Shown here: in pieces, positions 33,781 to 47,486 of the stretch
How the letters are laid out: each line of letters begins with the position of its first letter
Numbering within the stretch: the first letter of the stretch is position 1
Assembly: GCA_916613615.1 (NCBI GenBank)
Contig: OU744725.1
Location: 54,565,575 to 54,629,574 of the forward strand
Reading direction: 5' to 3'
Length of the DNA: 64,000 nt
Source: Steromphala cineraria
Lineage: Eukaryota > Mollusca > Gastropoda > Trochida > Trochidae
The notes under the pieces: generated by a model
The model's input: only the letters and a program-made list of their open reading frames with translations
The model's database searches: none
What the model was told of the DNA's origin: nothing
Program-made: the position numbers and the translations under genes

Positions 33781-33971
33781 TGTCACGGTATTGAAGCGGC
33801 CTGTAAAATCATTAGCTATGATCTATCTAAAGCTATTAGAGTGGCTTCCCTTTGATTGCTCTCTGAGAGTCGGGGACCGGAAGTTTTGTATGCGACCGCA
33901 TGGTTTGCCAAATGTAAGCTTAACGAATAAAAGCCCACCTGTGATGGAAACATAAGTTGTTATTCCTGACA
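33781..33971 (+). repeat. 3' LTR
   Basis: 191 bp, no difference from the 5' LTR seen on direct comparison. Confidence 0.96.
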
Positions 33972-33976
33972 CCTAT

Positions 33977-36461
33977 ATAATGAAAGAAATAGTAACTAAA
34001 ATGAAATATTTCCTCCTTGATAGTTGGATCTTCCATGTGGAACAGGCTCGAACTTTCAACAGGTGCTCGCTCATTAGAAACAGAAAGATGGAAACGCGAA
34101 ATGACACACACGTCACTTCCATTCTCTTTATATGATGGCTTTGAATATCCCAGGCCTTGTACTTAAAATCACAATCTAACTCAAGAGGGTACAAACAAAT
34201 ATTGTGAAGACTACATACTGATCTGACCCGGCTCCTCTTGAACTGTTTAGTTACGAAACTGTCACAATATAAATAAATGTCATTTGTAAAAAAAGGTCGC
34301 CGAAGCAAGTTGTTTGGCAGTTCTCCATGGGAAGCTGCTACCACTATATTTTTCTGCGAGATTCTTCGTTCTACGTGTACAAGACCATCGTGCTTGACGG
34401 CATTTTAACCAAAATCCATATCAAATAGAATACTGCCACGATCGCGTTCTCAAAGAGTATTGTTTATGGCATGTCGTAATAGAAAACAAACACCATCTTA
34501 GCTTTTATATTTACTTTAGTCTTTTGAAAAGAAATCGGTTGAATGACTGCTGACATTTGATTCATATTACAAGATGAAAATAATATCATATGCAAGATGG
34601 ATTGGCATCTAAAAGCCAAAACATTTAACGACTTCCGTAAAGTGTTAATGCTCCTTACATCGACAGATTACAACTGCAGTGTGTGGAGCTCGTTTTTTTT
34701 GTGACAGCAGCGCAGAATGTGTTCTGTGTGCAACGCGGCAGCGGTTTATATGTTTCGTTTTTGAAAGTTTTTTTTTATATTGATAAAATATGTATCATAT
34801 ATATTTTTTATTTTAGATAATTAGTGTAAAGGTTTGGTAAAATCTTTGTACAATTGTTACAAGTCGGTGTTTTATAGTGAAATTTCACATGTCATTAAAA
34901 TGATTTATTTTTTGCAAAGCATAACTGATGTACAAAAATCATTTTTCTTGGGCAAAATTTTCCTTTATGTACAAGAACATTTTATCAATCGAGGTCATCG
35001 ATAATTTGATAGAAGATTCTTGGTGATATTTAGGCCTACATTTAAACAAAAATAACAAGACATTATCGAAAGTGATGCCGAGAAAACAAGTTCACTCATA
35101 CCCTATCGATTGTTTTAAACAAAAGAGATATTTTAACAACCAAAGTGTGAAAATAACCCCGATCTATAAAATGTAGTAAGACTTTGTTCTTAGCATGGGC
35201 GTCTTGCCCCACCTTCCCCTATATACATATGACTACGAAGGTGTTCGTTCGTGCTGCGGTTTTTGAACGGGTTGTTACGGTATCGTCAGGTCATCTGTTT
35301 TCAGTCATCATGTGTTTTCGGTTAGTCATTTTGATTCTCTTTTGTGAACAAATCCAAATAGATTTTAAAATACCTTGTAGGTTCTTTGCAACAGAGGGTT
35401 CATATGTACATCTAGGAATAGTCGTTTTAAATATAAAGACATTACATTTTCAAGCAAATTTACTAAAAACATGTTTTGTTATGGGAAAGAATGCCTTTTT
35501 ATTTGCCCTTATAACTCAGCTACTTTTCTTGTAATTTTTTAACATTATGCGATCTTATCTTATGTGATAATATTTATTGACACTTTCCATTTAAAGAAAA
35601 AATATGTTCATCGTTTGCAGATTTATTTCTTAGCAAATTTATTTTCAAAACATTTAAAGTTATCATAGGATTTTTAAATGATTTGTACACAATACATAAA
35701 GAAAATATGGACAAACTCCAAGAGAAGCATTTATCAAAGCACCTGAGACTATCTGAACTGATATTACTTTTGGAGAAATAGTTCAGTCAGCCTCTAAACC
35801 ATATCTTTCACGTTTCCAATTTTTCATTATGACATATGATGAATCAAATTTCAAATGATACTTACTTTAAAAATATAGATTAAGAAGTTTTAGTCAGACT
35901 TATGTTAACTTTCTGTGACATTTGGGACATAAACTTTGAAAAACTGTCCTGTATATTCTGAATAACAGAGGTTCAAGAAAGTGACCGAAAACACATGACA
36001 CTACTTCCAAAGTCAATATTTAAAAAAAGTTATGTTAAAGGCATGCTATATTGGACAAATGTTAAATTAAATGGGTTTACATCACTTTTCTCTTAAATAA
36101 TATAGCAACTAATGATTGAGAGTAATGTCTCATCAATACATGTGGTAAGTTTTCAAATACAGGTAATTATATTCTTTATCTGACTGAAAACCCAATACAC
36201 AAGGATATTTGATCAGTTAAGAACCATGACTGGCGACTTTAACATGTGAATTCATTAACTTAACTTGTCACTATCATTATCCGTCTAATAATATTGTTTT
36301 GGAGACCAATTTGTTAAAAATTGATATACACTTGCAAACCATTCTATGGTATTCTTCTGGTATAAAAGGATTTATATCATAGTTTTGTGTCAATGACAAC
36401 ACAGAACTATAAACAATGCCACGCATTGATTGCTTATTATTGCTTTATGTAACAAAACATC
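33977..36461. other. no gene recognised
   Basis: AT-rich. Open frames at 33973-34344 (-) and 35184-35534 (+) have no domain, splice support or neighbours to support them. Confidence 0.4.
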
Positions 36462-36698
36462 GCCAGACCCAGATTAGCACCTATAGAACATCTCTGGGAT
36501 CACCTCGGCAGACAAGTAAGCCATCTACATTAGCCACCTTAGACCATACAAGAGCTTGACCAGACGGTCCATGAAGAGTGGAGACAGATACCAGCCTTCT
36601 TCATTCGAAGTCTCATGACCCGACGTACTATGGCGATAACGATACGAGGAACTATTGTTTTGGCCCGAGAATTCACAAATTTAAGAAATTATGCGTAA
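36462..36698 (+). pseudogene. Tc1-like transposase C-terminus, decayed
   Basis: Plus-strand translation reads APIEHLWDHLGRQV, then TIQELDQTVHEEWRQIPAFF and IRSLMTRR, ending in TAA. This is the Glu block and tail of a Tc1/mariner-like transposase. Two in-frame stops interrupt it (after about residues 26 and 29), and nothing upstream matches the rest of the enzyme. Confidence 0.82.
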
Positions 36699-38413
36699 GT
36701 AGGCATATAGACTTGACTTGTGTACGCTGATGGTACATGGAAGCATATAAAGATATATAACCAGTAAGACTTCCCGACTATAACATTGAAACACGTTTGA
36801 GTTTTAGTGGCTTCTGTCATGTTTTTTTCTTTTGATTATATAAACCTGTATACTAGTAAACATTTTCAATTTTTTTCTATAAGCTGATATATGTAGATCG
36901 TATAGATAAATAATATATGTATATAAAGAAATTTTGTTTCAATGAAATTGAAATGAATAATTCTTCCTTAAAACATGGAGCGTGTTGCATTGGCATACTT
37001 GTCAAATTGGCTAATGACTGATACTTTGAGAGCAGCTATATATTATGATTCCGATTCATCAGAAGCATGATGTGAGCTGACGGCGACTAACCTGAAAATC
37101 AATTTGGACATTTATCAGGCTGGAAATTGTCTCCGTGTTTACTGTGACCAGACAGTTATTGGATTGTTATTAAATTTATCGTGGTACAGTGACAAACAAA
37201 ATTAAAAGTGTCGAAACATATGTTGCAGTTATAATCATTTGTATCCATTTATTGTGTAAGTGAAATTAAAAAAGAACCTTTCCGTCAATAACTTCATGCA
37301 GCTTCATGCATGTGTGCTTGCATCATTTATTTGGGTTTCGTTTGGACGACAATCAAATACCTCGAGCAGCACTGACAATGGATTAACAATTATCCACGTG
37401 TTAAAAAACCACACTCAAACTATAAAGTGGAATTTATGGTCACTGATGCACATTTCAAAATTTCAAAAATACACAGATGCATGGGATCATATTTCTTAAA
37501 TTCCGAGTTTCCTTAATTTCATTTGTGATAGATTTTGTTGAGAAAAATAAAAAAAGTTTTGACCCCCTAGTCACTTTAATGTCCTGCCAATATTGTTACG
37601 GTTAACTGTTTATACAGGTATGGCATACAAATATGAACGTAAGATGAATCATTACTTTAGTAGCGAATTCAACATGATCCGGTTCGTTTTCGCTAGGATG
37701 CATCAAAGATATTCAAAATCAGATGGTATTTGCACCAGAATACGTAGGTAAGTGAACAAGATACAAGATACGCAGCTGTAGATGACAAATATTAAATCTA
37801 TAAATCACCAGTCTATAGTATAGTACACATCAAGCTTTTGATAACTATGAATTTAGATTGCTGTTATTACCTTTCTACAAGAATTATTACAGTGAATATT
37901 AGCGAAAAAAATTGAACCGTCAATATCAGTTACACACGTGTATGCTTCAGACTTTACTGACACTTGATACTTGACAAAATAATTTTATTATTATTTTTTG
38001 GAATGTATCGCTAATCTTGATTCTAACACGAATGAAACCGTATACATGTGTAATATTATCATTACGAACAGTATACATCCCATTTATACTTAAAACACCA
38101 ATTAAAGAAATCAGAAGCGACTAAAAGAAGGAACATGGATTAAAATCAATTTAACACAAAGAACGAAGATCCGTGAACCGAGAGCAGCTTCCCTTACCTG
38201 TGTCGGTATACAACAAAGTAAGAATACTGATCAAGATTCCAACACAAGAAATACCGATACAAATCATAAACCATGACCATGGCAAAGTGATCAATCATAT
38301 CTTATACCAAACTGGACACGTGCATATATGGATTAAAATTTCATCATCAACATGGAAATGGGTGAATTAAAATGGAAAAGGCATAAAGGACAATTATTGT
38401 TCTTCGAAGTACT
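36699..38413. other. no gene; one arm of a distant inverted repeat
   Basis: No exon recognised. About 37956-38070 matches 40317-40422 in inverse orientation (for example TGACACTTGATACTTGAC here, GTCAAGTATCAAGTGTCA there). Confidence 0.45.
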
Positions 38414-38417
38414 TTAA

Positions 38418-38772
38418 AGGGGCAGTAGCACGTTTTAGGAAGAACACGAGGTGATGTCAGGAAAATTAAAATTAATGGTTCCAATTGAAAGACAATGCAT
38501 TTAAACTAAATGAAGCAGTAATAATTTAAATAAATAACGTAAAGTTTAGCCATGCGATTCCTTTTTCTTACACAAAATGAATTAAAGGTGTTCACTTGAA
38601 ATGGCCGCCGATGGATTTTATGTGAATCTTCACACTTTGTTCTCTGACTATGGATGATTGGCATGTGTAATAAGATGTTTGACACTGTTAAAATAATACC
38701 ATTAGCATTAACTTACAATTATCAATGAAATATTTAAAATATAAAATTATCAAAAAACGTGCTACTGCCCCT
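38418..38772 (-). mobile_element. TTAA-flanked MITE, copy 8 (reverse orientation)
   Basis: TTAA at 38414-38417 and 38773-38776. Near-perfect ends and family interior in reverse. Confidence 0.9.
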
Positions 38773-38776
38773 TTAA

Positions 38777-41250
38777 AAATGAATTCAAGATGTTTTGTTC
38801 ATAAGATAGGATATTTGACATTCAGTGTCAAAATAAAGAGATGCGTTGCTATCGACCCTTGGTAACGTCGTTTTACTTCATCATAAAAAAGCTGCTCCTG
38901 AATGTGAAAGGAAAAAAACAACGAATATAAAATTAAACATTTAAAGAAGTATGATTTGAATAGAAAGTTTCAAAATCAAACAGTAAAGATGATGTAGCAA
39001 TCATTTTCATGAAGTAACGTGTCACTGTTATTGGCACAAAAAGAAACCTCGCGAATAATAACATGAAAATTCAAATCTGGTAAAAAAGGTAAAATGAAAT
39101 TCACAAAAACTATGAAATGTGAAATAATGTAGAGAAAGAAATACGATAGATTAATAAAAAAGAGACAGAAATGGAAATCAATGCAAAACATTTAAATCAA
39201 AATACGGAAAACTAACATGTTTTTGATGATTTATTAATGACTTGTTAATTTCTTAAAGGTTCTTGCTTCATTGATACCAGAGACCCTATATACAGATGTT
39301 ATATAATGTCTCTGCTTATACGTTTATAATGTTATGTTTCAATGTTTCGGTTTCCGGAACCCTCTTTTGTATTATTTCAATGTTCTTTTTATTATTGAAA
39401 TTATACTGGTGACGTCACCCTATTGTTATCTCGCTCCCTTATTCATCTGTAATAGAGCGTTACATTTTACTTCAAGTTTGTAACTTGATATTTCATATTT
39501 ATTAATTTGTTTAGGTATGTCGTTAAATAATCATTTAGATTAATGTTATTAAGTCAGGTAATATCTACGTAACTCTCCATTCCTTCAACTCCGTAACTCT
39601 GATGGCCACAGCTCCATTGTTTTCAAGGAATGGAGAGTTACCCCGACCGACATTATCATATACTAGGGGCACTGACCCTGAACAATTAGCGCAACGATAA
39701 ACAATGCACCAAAACTATGCATTTCTCTTGATATTACTAACTTGCCTTATCTATCCTTTGTAAAAAATAAGACGTATTTTATGGCAACGATAGAAAAATG
39801 AGTCTGTCTATATTAAAAAAACTTTTTGTAAAATCATAATGCAAACTGTTAAATCTTCCGGCTAATCACTTATCCGCTTGTATGATGCATTTACTGTCAT
39901 GTTGTACCTCATATGTCGATGATATCGGCCTGAGCGTAATAAAGTTCTGTTCATTTCTGTATGACTTCATAACGCAAAGGAAACGTCTGTGGCTCGTCAT
40001 CAAATAATATCAAAGCTTTAAACCTTTAAAGTAATGAGTACCGAGTAGTGAATATATGGTCTACCAAAGAACATCCTGCTACATGTACATCAGTGTATAT
40101 GTATCCGCGTAATGCTACAACCTATCCCCTGATATCCTTCTATCCAAAGAACGGATCATAACAGATACTACTAACGTTAGTCTCCTCGTAACGAAGATTT
40201 AATTGTTTTTAAGATTTTAATGTTGTAGGAATAATAAATATGCCTACCGTGACCCTGTTTTACCATGACCATGATCCGCCTCAAAATTATCGATGACATG
40301 CAATAGGATTGATACCGTTCGTTATGCTAATGTTACACATGTATACTGTTTTATTCGTTTTGAGAGTCATCAAGATGTTAGAATCAAGATAAGCGATTTT
40401 TGTCAAGTATCAAGTGTCAGTGTTTGAATCATCCGCCTCAAAATTATCAATTAAAATGCAATAATGTCAACGAGTTCCATTGGTGAAGGTCTCTAAGTAG
40501 CCTAAGTATTAATTTCCTTCCTTAATTACAAACCACATGGGTATCCGCTTGGATCAGCACCAACATGGTCAGAAATCAGGAAGCTTGACCCTCTATTGAA
40601 ATAGCTAATTGGGCTGCACGAGTATGACTGGTCAGACAAAGGCGCGATTCAGGGAAGTAATAGAGGTTCCACATTAGCATCAGTCATGAATGTATGAACC
40701 GTGTGTGAAATGACTAGAGGGAAATGGGATGCGCTGATTGGTCACTTTAGTGTGAGGACCACGCACCTGATTTTGGGTGTCTTTTGTTAGTGCGCTGTTC
40801 CAGAGCTTAGATTCTGTCGTTTCCGGAACTGACATACCAAGACTGTTCTTTCCAAATTTTTATGGAATGCTAACTCGAATAAAACAATATCACACCTTTG
40901 AAAAAAAACCATTTCAAAAGATGAAGTGAATTTTATAAAAATGCAAATTTAAAGAAAAATAGATGCATTTGTTAAAATTCCGGGATTCATTGTTATTCAA
41001 CTCCCGCAAATTTAGTTTAAAACAAACGCAACTAAGAACCTTCTCATTTGATGTTGTCCTCACAGTGAGAATATATCATTAACTCGATAATGTAATAAAT
41101 ATTTTCTATAAGTCATAACGACAACACGTTTCCTGTAGTAAATATGTGCACAAATAAAACGTCAAATTCAGATGACCGGAAGTTAAACATGGGTTTTATG
41201 CATGAAATACAGTATCAACACCGATTATTCACTAATTACAAGACATGCTT
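38777..41250. other. no gene; short inverted repeats
   Basis: A 17-bp perfect inverted pair GTAACTCTCCATTCCTT (39569-39585) and its complement (39625-39641) may be a small foldback element. The second arm of the pair at 37956 lies at 40317-40422. No exon recognised. Confidence 0.45.
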
Positions 41251-41253
41251 GAG

Positions 41254-42985
41254 ATAAAGTATCAACACAGTGTTAACAAGACAGTATCATGCGTAAAACA
41301 ATGCATGGAACAATGGTACCATCGTCCATTAAACACTGTTTTAAAAGACATGCATCGAATTATTGTCAATTGTCAATTATTCAACTCTGTTTTACAAAAC
41401 ATGCATAGAGCCATGGTACCATCGTCCAATTAACACTATTTAACAAGAAATGCATGGAACTATTGAACCATTGTTCATTTAACTGTTTTACAAAACATGC
41501 ATGGAATTTTGGTATCATCAACCATTACACAATGTTTTACAGGATATACATGGGAAAATGATACCATCGTCCATTAAAAACTGTTTCACAAAACATGCAT
41601 GACATTATGGTATCATCGTCCATAAAGCATTGTTTTACAGGACAAATATGGAGTTATGGTACCATCGTCATTAAACACTTTTTACAAGAAATGCATTGCA
41701 CTTTTGTCCATTGAACAGTTTTACAAGACATTATGGAACCTCGGTACCATCGTTCATCAAAGACTGTTTTACCGGACATGCATGGACTATGGTACCATCG
41801 TTCATCAAAGACTGTTGTACCGGATATGCATGGAACTATGGTACCATCGTTCATCAAACCCTGTTTTACCGGACATGCATGGACTATGGTACCATCGTTC
41901 ATCAAACACTGTTTTACCGGACATGAATGGAACTATGGTACCATCGTTCACCGAACACTGTTTTACCGGACATGCATGGACTATGGTACCATCGTTCATC
42001 AAAGACTGTTTTACCGGACATGCATGGACTATGGTACCATCGTTCATCAAAAACTGTTTTACCGGACATGCATGGAACTATGGTACCATAGTTTATCAAA
42101 CACTGTTTTACCGGACATGCATGGACTATGGTACCATCGTTCATCAAACACTGTTTTACCGGACATGCATGGACTATGGTACCATTGTTCAATAAAAACT
42201 GTTTTACCGGACATGCATGGAACTATGGTACTACCGTTCATCAAACACTGTTTTACCAGACATGCATGGACTTTGGTACCATCGTTCATCAAACACTGTT
42301 TTACCGGACATGCATGGACTATGGTACCATCGTTCATCAAAAACTGTTTTACAGGACATGCATGGAACTATGGTACCATCGTTCATCAAACACTGTTTTA
42401 CCGGATATGCATGGACTATGGTACCATCGTTCATCAAACACTGTTTTACCGGACATGCATGGACTATATGGTACCATCGTTCATCGAACACTGTTTTACC
42501 GGACATGCATGGACTATGGTACCATCGTTCATCAAACACTGTTTTACCGGACATGCATGGACTATGGTACCATCGTTCATCAAAAACTGTTTTACCGGAC
42601 ATGCATGGAACTATGGTACCATCGTTCATCAAACACTGTTTTACCAGACATGCATGGACTATGGTACCATCGTTCATCAAACACTGTTTTACCGGACATG
42701 CATGGACTATGGTACCATCGTTCATCAAAAACTGTTTTACCGGACATGCATGGACTATGGTACCATAGTTTATCAAACACGTTTTAACCGGACATGCATG
42801 TAACTATGGTACCATCGTTCATCAAACACTGTTTTACCAGACATGCATGGACTATGATACCATCGTTCATCAAACATTGTTTTACCGGACATGCATTGAC
42901 TATGGTACCATCGTTCGGCAAACACTGTTTTACCGGACATGCATGGAATTAGGTACCATCGTACAAGACATATGTGGAACTATGA
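41254..42985. repeat. 48/49-bp satellite array, about 35 units
   Basis: Unit GGTACCATCGTTCATCAAAC + ACTGTTTTACCGGACATGCA + TGGACTAT is 48 bp; the TGGAACTAT variant is 49 bp. It contains the palindromes GGTACC and CATGCATG/TGCATGCA-like cores. The first dozen units (to about 41730) are divergent and the middle nearly uniform. Single-base length variants shift frames, yet long open frames up to 356 codons run on both strands because the unit has few stops. Not coding. Confidence 0.93.
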
Positions 42986-43920
42986 CCCATCATTCATGCG
43001 TGGGACATCAATCAATTACACGATGTTAATTATAATTGACATGCATGATTTGATGATATAAACTAAATCTCTAAACCATGATACTTCTTGGCAGATAAGT
43101 ATTCAGTACCATTTGTCTTCCAATACAAATTGATTCATATCTTTACCGTTGTTGACAATCATAAAATGATTTAAAACATGAGCTACACAAATCTTGCGTT
43201 AGTTAGCTACGAATATTAAAAATAATATTCAACATTAAAAAGCTGTATTCGTGGCGGGAGATATCGCTCTTGTGGGATCAAGGGATAGCGACAAGGAGAT
43301 ATCGTTCTGAAGTTGATTTGACACTGCCTTATCTTCGTCAACTTTTTAAATCAAAACATGCTTTTCCATCATCAAGTTATGACATCGCACTGCTTTTTAC
43401 ATATGTAATTGAAACGTAATTAATGATAAAATTTGTATGATAAATAGAATCTCGCCTCCGTTGCATCTCATTCCAAAACTTGCCATCATTGATGAAATTG
43501 AAATTGTCCTCTGTAAGGCTCGGATAATTGCGGCTATTGTTCTCTCGTCTTGATATATTTGGACACCTTGATGAGATTCTGTATAGGTTCAAGTATCATC
43601 AGCATTATATTTACACTTTATTTTGTATTGGAAGCAGATTATAGTCATTTTTCAGCCGGTTTTTAAGAAGCAAAAGCAACCAGACATCCTAATTTAATGA
43701 AATGAAATCGGCTTTGGCAGTCACTATAAAACACTTTTATACACAAGAAATTGAAACACATTCCTAAAAATCGTATCACTAACGAAACAAAGATGGGCAT
43801 CAGTGAACGAGACAAAGGTTGGTTAAGAACATAAATAAATTCGATGGACGAATGTTTGTAGTCTTATACTGTGGGGTCAAGTTTGACACGATATCGATGA
43901 TGGCCTTTGTCTGTGTGACA
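42986..43920. other. no gene recognised
   Basis: No exon or repeat ends recognised. Confidence 0.4.
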
Positions 43921-43928
43921 CCAAGTGA

Positions 43929-44118
43929 TGACGTCACACTATCTTCAACTACAGTAGACTGACAGCACCGTCCTTCCTCCGCTAGTTGTCACCGCTTCAC
44001 GTGTTGCTTGTCTACTCATCGCTCCGTGCTTCTGTTCCGTGTACACTCGTCTCCTCACTGCCTTGTCTGCGAGCTCCGTCTGTCTGTCCCCAGCATCAAT
44101 ACACAGTGCCAGCAACAG
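43929..44118 (+). promoter_or_regulatory. candidate promoter and 5' non-coding exon
   Basis: A less AT-rich patch with a perfect cAMP-response element TGACGTCA (43929-43936) and a pyrimidine-rich stretch. It ends in CAGCAACAG followed by the donor GTAAAC (44119). No coding potential. It could be the first exon of the downstream cysteine-rich gene (coding starts 53278), which would imply a 9.2-kb intron. Inference only. Confidence 0.35.
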
Positions 44119-44164
44119 GTAAACACTTGTTTCTCTTTATAACTCCTTGACTTTTATAATAGTT

Positions 44165-44445
44165 ATGAGATAAAGTAAAATTTAAATAGAGACGTTTTTG
44201 GCATTTTTTCATAGTTATGATTACATGATTATGATTATGATTATGATTGGTTTTTAAGAACATTGTTTGGATACAACCTTCGCTAACTATTTATTACACT
44301 TTGGCGTTTTTTCATGGTAATGATAACATAAAGAAATGTTTCAATATGAGACTTGGTTTTTAAGACGATGTTTGGATACAACAAATATACCTTCGCTAAC
44401 TATTTATTACACTTTGGTGTTTTTTCATAGTGATGATAACATATA
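44165..44445. repeat. diverged tandem duplication of about 110 bp
   Basis: Text such as AACTATTTATTACACTTTGG, GTTTTTTCAT and GTTTTTAAGA...TGTTTGGATACAAC recurs about 2.5 times. A short (GATTAT)n tract lies in the first unit. Confidence 0.7.
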
Positions 44446-44571
44446 GTATTGTTTTAAGATGATACCTTTGTTCCGTTCTAAAACACATTTAACGTGGCTA
44501 ATAACAGCTTTTACTTTTTTTACTTTTTTTACATGTTAATTAGTTATTATAAGGTATGGTTAAGCCTTTAA

Positions 44572-44927
44572 ATGGACAGTAGCACGTTTTTTGATCATTT
44601 TATATTTTAAACTTTTCACTGATAATTGTAAGTTAATGCTAAATGTATTATTTTGACAGTGCTAAAAATCACATTACACAAGGCAATCATCCATAGTCAG
44701 ATGATAAAGTATGAAGATTCACATAAAATTCCTTGGCGGCCATTTTGTGTGAACACCTTAAATTCATTTTGTGTAAGAAAAAGGAATCGCACGTCTAAAC
44801 TTTGCGTTATATGTTTGAATTATTACCGCTCCATTTAGTTTAAATACATTGTCTTTCAATTGGAACCATTAATTTTCATTTTCCTGACATCACCTTATAT
44901 TCCCGCTAAAAACGTGTTACTGCCCCT
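44572..44927 (+). mobile_element. TTAA-flanked MITE, copy 9
   Basis: TTAA at 44568-44571 and 44928-44931. Left end ATGGACAGTAGCACG has two changes. Confidence 0.88.
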
Positions 44928-44931
44928 TTAA

Positions 44932-47045
44932 GATAAGATTGGACTTTTTTAATTGTTTTTAAAAACACTTTTTACGTTTGAGATTTAAAAGTTCCGCTCA
45001 TAGTTATAACGCTCACGTTTTCCTTAGCTAAGAAAATATGACTTATCATGAGATGAATATTTTTATTGTTGATACTTACTTGTTGATGCAAGGTTTTTAG
45101 ATTTGCTTTCTTTTCACTTGATTCATAGTTGGTGAGATGAGAAAAGGATCTTTTTTCAATTTGTTCTGCGTTTCGTTTATTTTATTTGACAAACTGTTTT
45201 ATATTTCAATATTGCGGAATTTACTGAATGATCTAAGAACTTGAAATCACTGCTTCTGTTAGAAATGCGACATGTGTTATTTCTAAATATTTGATGTTCA
45301 AAAGCGCAATGTTAGGAAATCAAAGAATAGACACATCCTTAGGCCAACCTACAAATGGGTTCATCCGTGCACGTGTATTGCCACATTGCCCGACTGCGGT
45401 CAGCTCACATTGCATTGCACGTGCTAGGCATTTCTCAACGTGCACTCTTCGCTTCACCCGTAAAACGAACCTTCACAGCCTAGTGGATAAAAGCGTTGAG
45501 TTATCATTCGGAGGGTTGCATGTTCTATTCTTGACTCACGTCTTTCGAAAAGTTTATTTTCAAAATTAAAGGGTTTTAGATTTGTCGTTCTTGAAGCAAG
45601 TTAGTAGAGACTTTATTCTAAAACTAATAAAATAAAGTCTCAAACCCTAACATCCCTCATAGTCAGGGAGCATTAGACTCTAAAAAAAGAATCCACCGAT
45701 TACACAATATAATGACGTCATCACCATGGATTAACATGTAATATTCATCATACAAAGCGACGTTAGTAAGCAGTAAATTTGGTATGTTGATTTTTTACTT
45801 TTCTTCAGTTGAAATTATTTTTGTGTGCTTACTTTTTTTCAGTTGAAATTATTTTGTTGTGCTAAGCTGATGTTACCTTTCAAAATGGATTAATTCATCA
45901 TTGTGGTACAAGATTAACAAGGTTATCCCACATGTACCTTCCATATTTGAATATTCATATAATGAATTTGATATTCATTCAGGGTGGTTTATTTGGAATA
46001 TCGTACGATTTTACTAGATTGAGCAAATCATCATTCCATATATGCGCAACTTATTAGTGATAATTGTTAGCACTTGAAACATTGGGATAGTAGGAATAGT
46101 TCATGTCACGAAACAAAGGCGATAGCGCCGTTCAGAATCGACCTACATTTGACGCTCTGTGGTGTATTAGATTACAAACAGAAGGAACTACAATTACATC
46201 TCACAGCCATCTAATCTCATTGCTTCTGCATAATTCCGTATTTGTAAAGCTTTTTCTCAGTACTTCACTGGAATCGTTCATAGAGACGCAACTAAGAGAC
46301 AGAAATTAATTATCAGCCTTTCAGACACATCCTAACTCAATAAGATACACACTTTTAAACCGAGTCATTTACTATCAAGCTGTTAGCGTTGCATAATCAT
46401 AACATGACGACAAGTATGTCTGTGGCTTTTGAATCAACATATGTATCCACTAGTTCAATTATTGCCTCTGACACTAGCGATGAGTGGGAATGAACGAATG
46501 AGCATTTGAACCTAGTTGCTAGTTGCAACAATTCTTGAAAGTTTCTAGTTCCATATTTATATCAGGATTATTTTCTTCCAAAAAGTTATGATATCTGATG
46601 CACGGACACTTTTAAAAGCCTCTTTTGAACATAACTAACTTAAAAACAGAATTTTAAAAAAACCTAAAACTAATCAACTCTTAGTTTTTCACGGGTGTTA
46701 CAAAAATGTCCAAAAGGGTGAATATTCAATATTTCTGTTGATCTGTTGATTTGATCTTCGACAAGCTATAAAGCTTCAAGATGAGAAAATGATTTGAACT
46801 AAGTAATGATACTAGACTAAGTTTATTCCACTCAAAATTCTTTGAAACGTAGACCTACCTTGTATCATTTTGCATTGTACACGTGTATAGATTTATCATT
46901 TCCATTATCAGATATAGATTATCAGATAAAGGTATAGTGACAGATGAAGACAGGTTCGAACTGTCAGATGTAAGACTTGTGTAGAATTTCTGCAGTAGAA
47001 AATGTGTAGTCACATCTGTGAAAAAAACGAATTTTGGGAAAGTAT
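44932..47045. other. no gene recognised
   Basis: Includes a 37-bp tandem pair with TTCAGTTGAAATTATTTTG (about 45805-45860). A 92-codon frame at 45291-45569 shows no domain. Confidence 0.4.
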
Positions 47046-47049
47046 GTAC

Positions 47050-47486
47050 GTTAGGAAGTGTGAATACAGTTTGCATGGTAGCTAGTGTGAACACGGCTTG
47101 TTTAGTAGTAAGCGCGAATATAGTTTGTCTGGTAGTAAGTTTGAATACGGTTTGTATGGTGGTAAGTGTGAATACGGTTTGTTTGGTAGTAAGTGTGAAT
47201 ACGGTTTGTTTGGTAGTAAGTGTGAATACGGCTTGTTTGGTAGTAAGAGTGAATACGGCTTAGATGGTAGTAAGTGTGAATACGGTTTAGATGGTAGTAA
47301 GTGTGAATACGGCTTAGATGGTAGTAAGTGTGAATACGGTTAAGATGGTTGTACATGTGAATACGGCTTGGATGGTAATAAGTGTGAATAATTCTTGTTT
47401 GATAGTAAGTGTGAAAATGGTTTGTTTGGTAGTAATTGTGAATGCGGTAAAATGTTGTTGTAAGTGTGAATACGGTTTGTATGGTG
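47050..47486 (+). repeat. 27-bp satellite, array 1
   Basis: About 16 units of AAGTGTGAATACGGTTTGTA + TGGTAGT, diverged at both ends. Same unit as array 2 at 47967. As 27 = 9 x 3, frames stay open and translate as SKCEYGLYG-like, VVSVNTVCL-like or, on the minus strand, RIHTYYHLN-like repeats. Confidence 0.92.

Larger units (their letters stand above)
29307..33971 (+). mobile_element. complete Ty3/gypsy LTR retrotransposon
   Basis: 4665 bp. Two 191-bp LTRs (29307-29497 and 33781-33971), identical by eye, start TGTCA and end TGACA. A 5-bp duplicated target CCTAT lies at 29302-29306 and 33972-33976. A primer site complementary to tRNA-Leu directly follows the 5' LTR and a purine tract precedes the 3' LTR. 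The single gag-pol frame is intact. Identical LTRs and exact target duplication mean a recent insertion, so the copy may still be competent or polymorphic. Confidence 0.97.

Noticed and set aside
41656..42803. Long frames on both strands (up to 356 codons) as a repetitive protein
   Set aside because: They arise from the 48/49-bp satellite; single-base unit variants shift frame and equal openness on both strands indicates no coding constraint.
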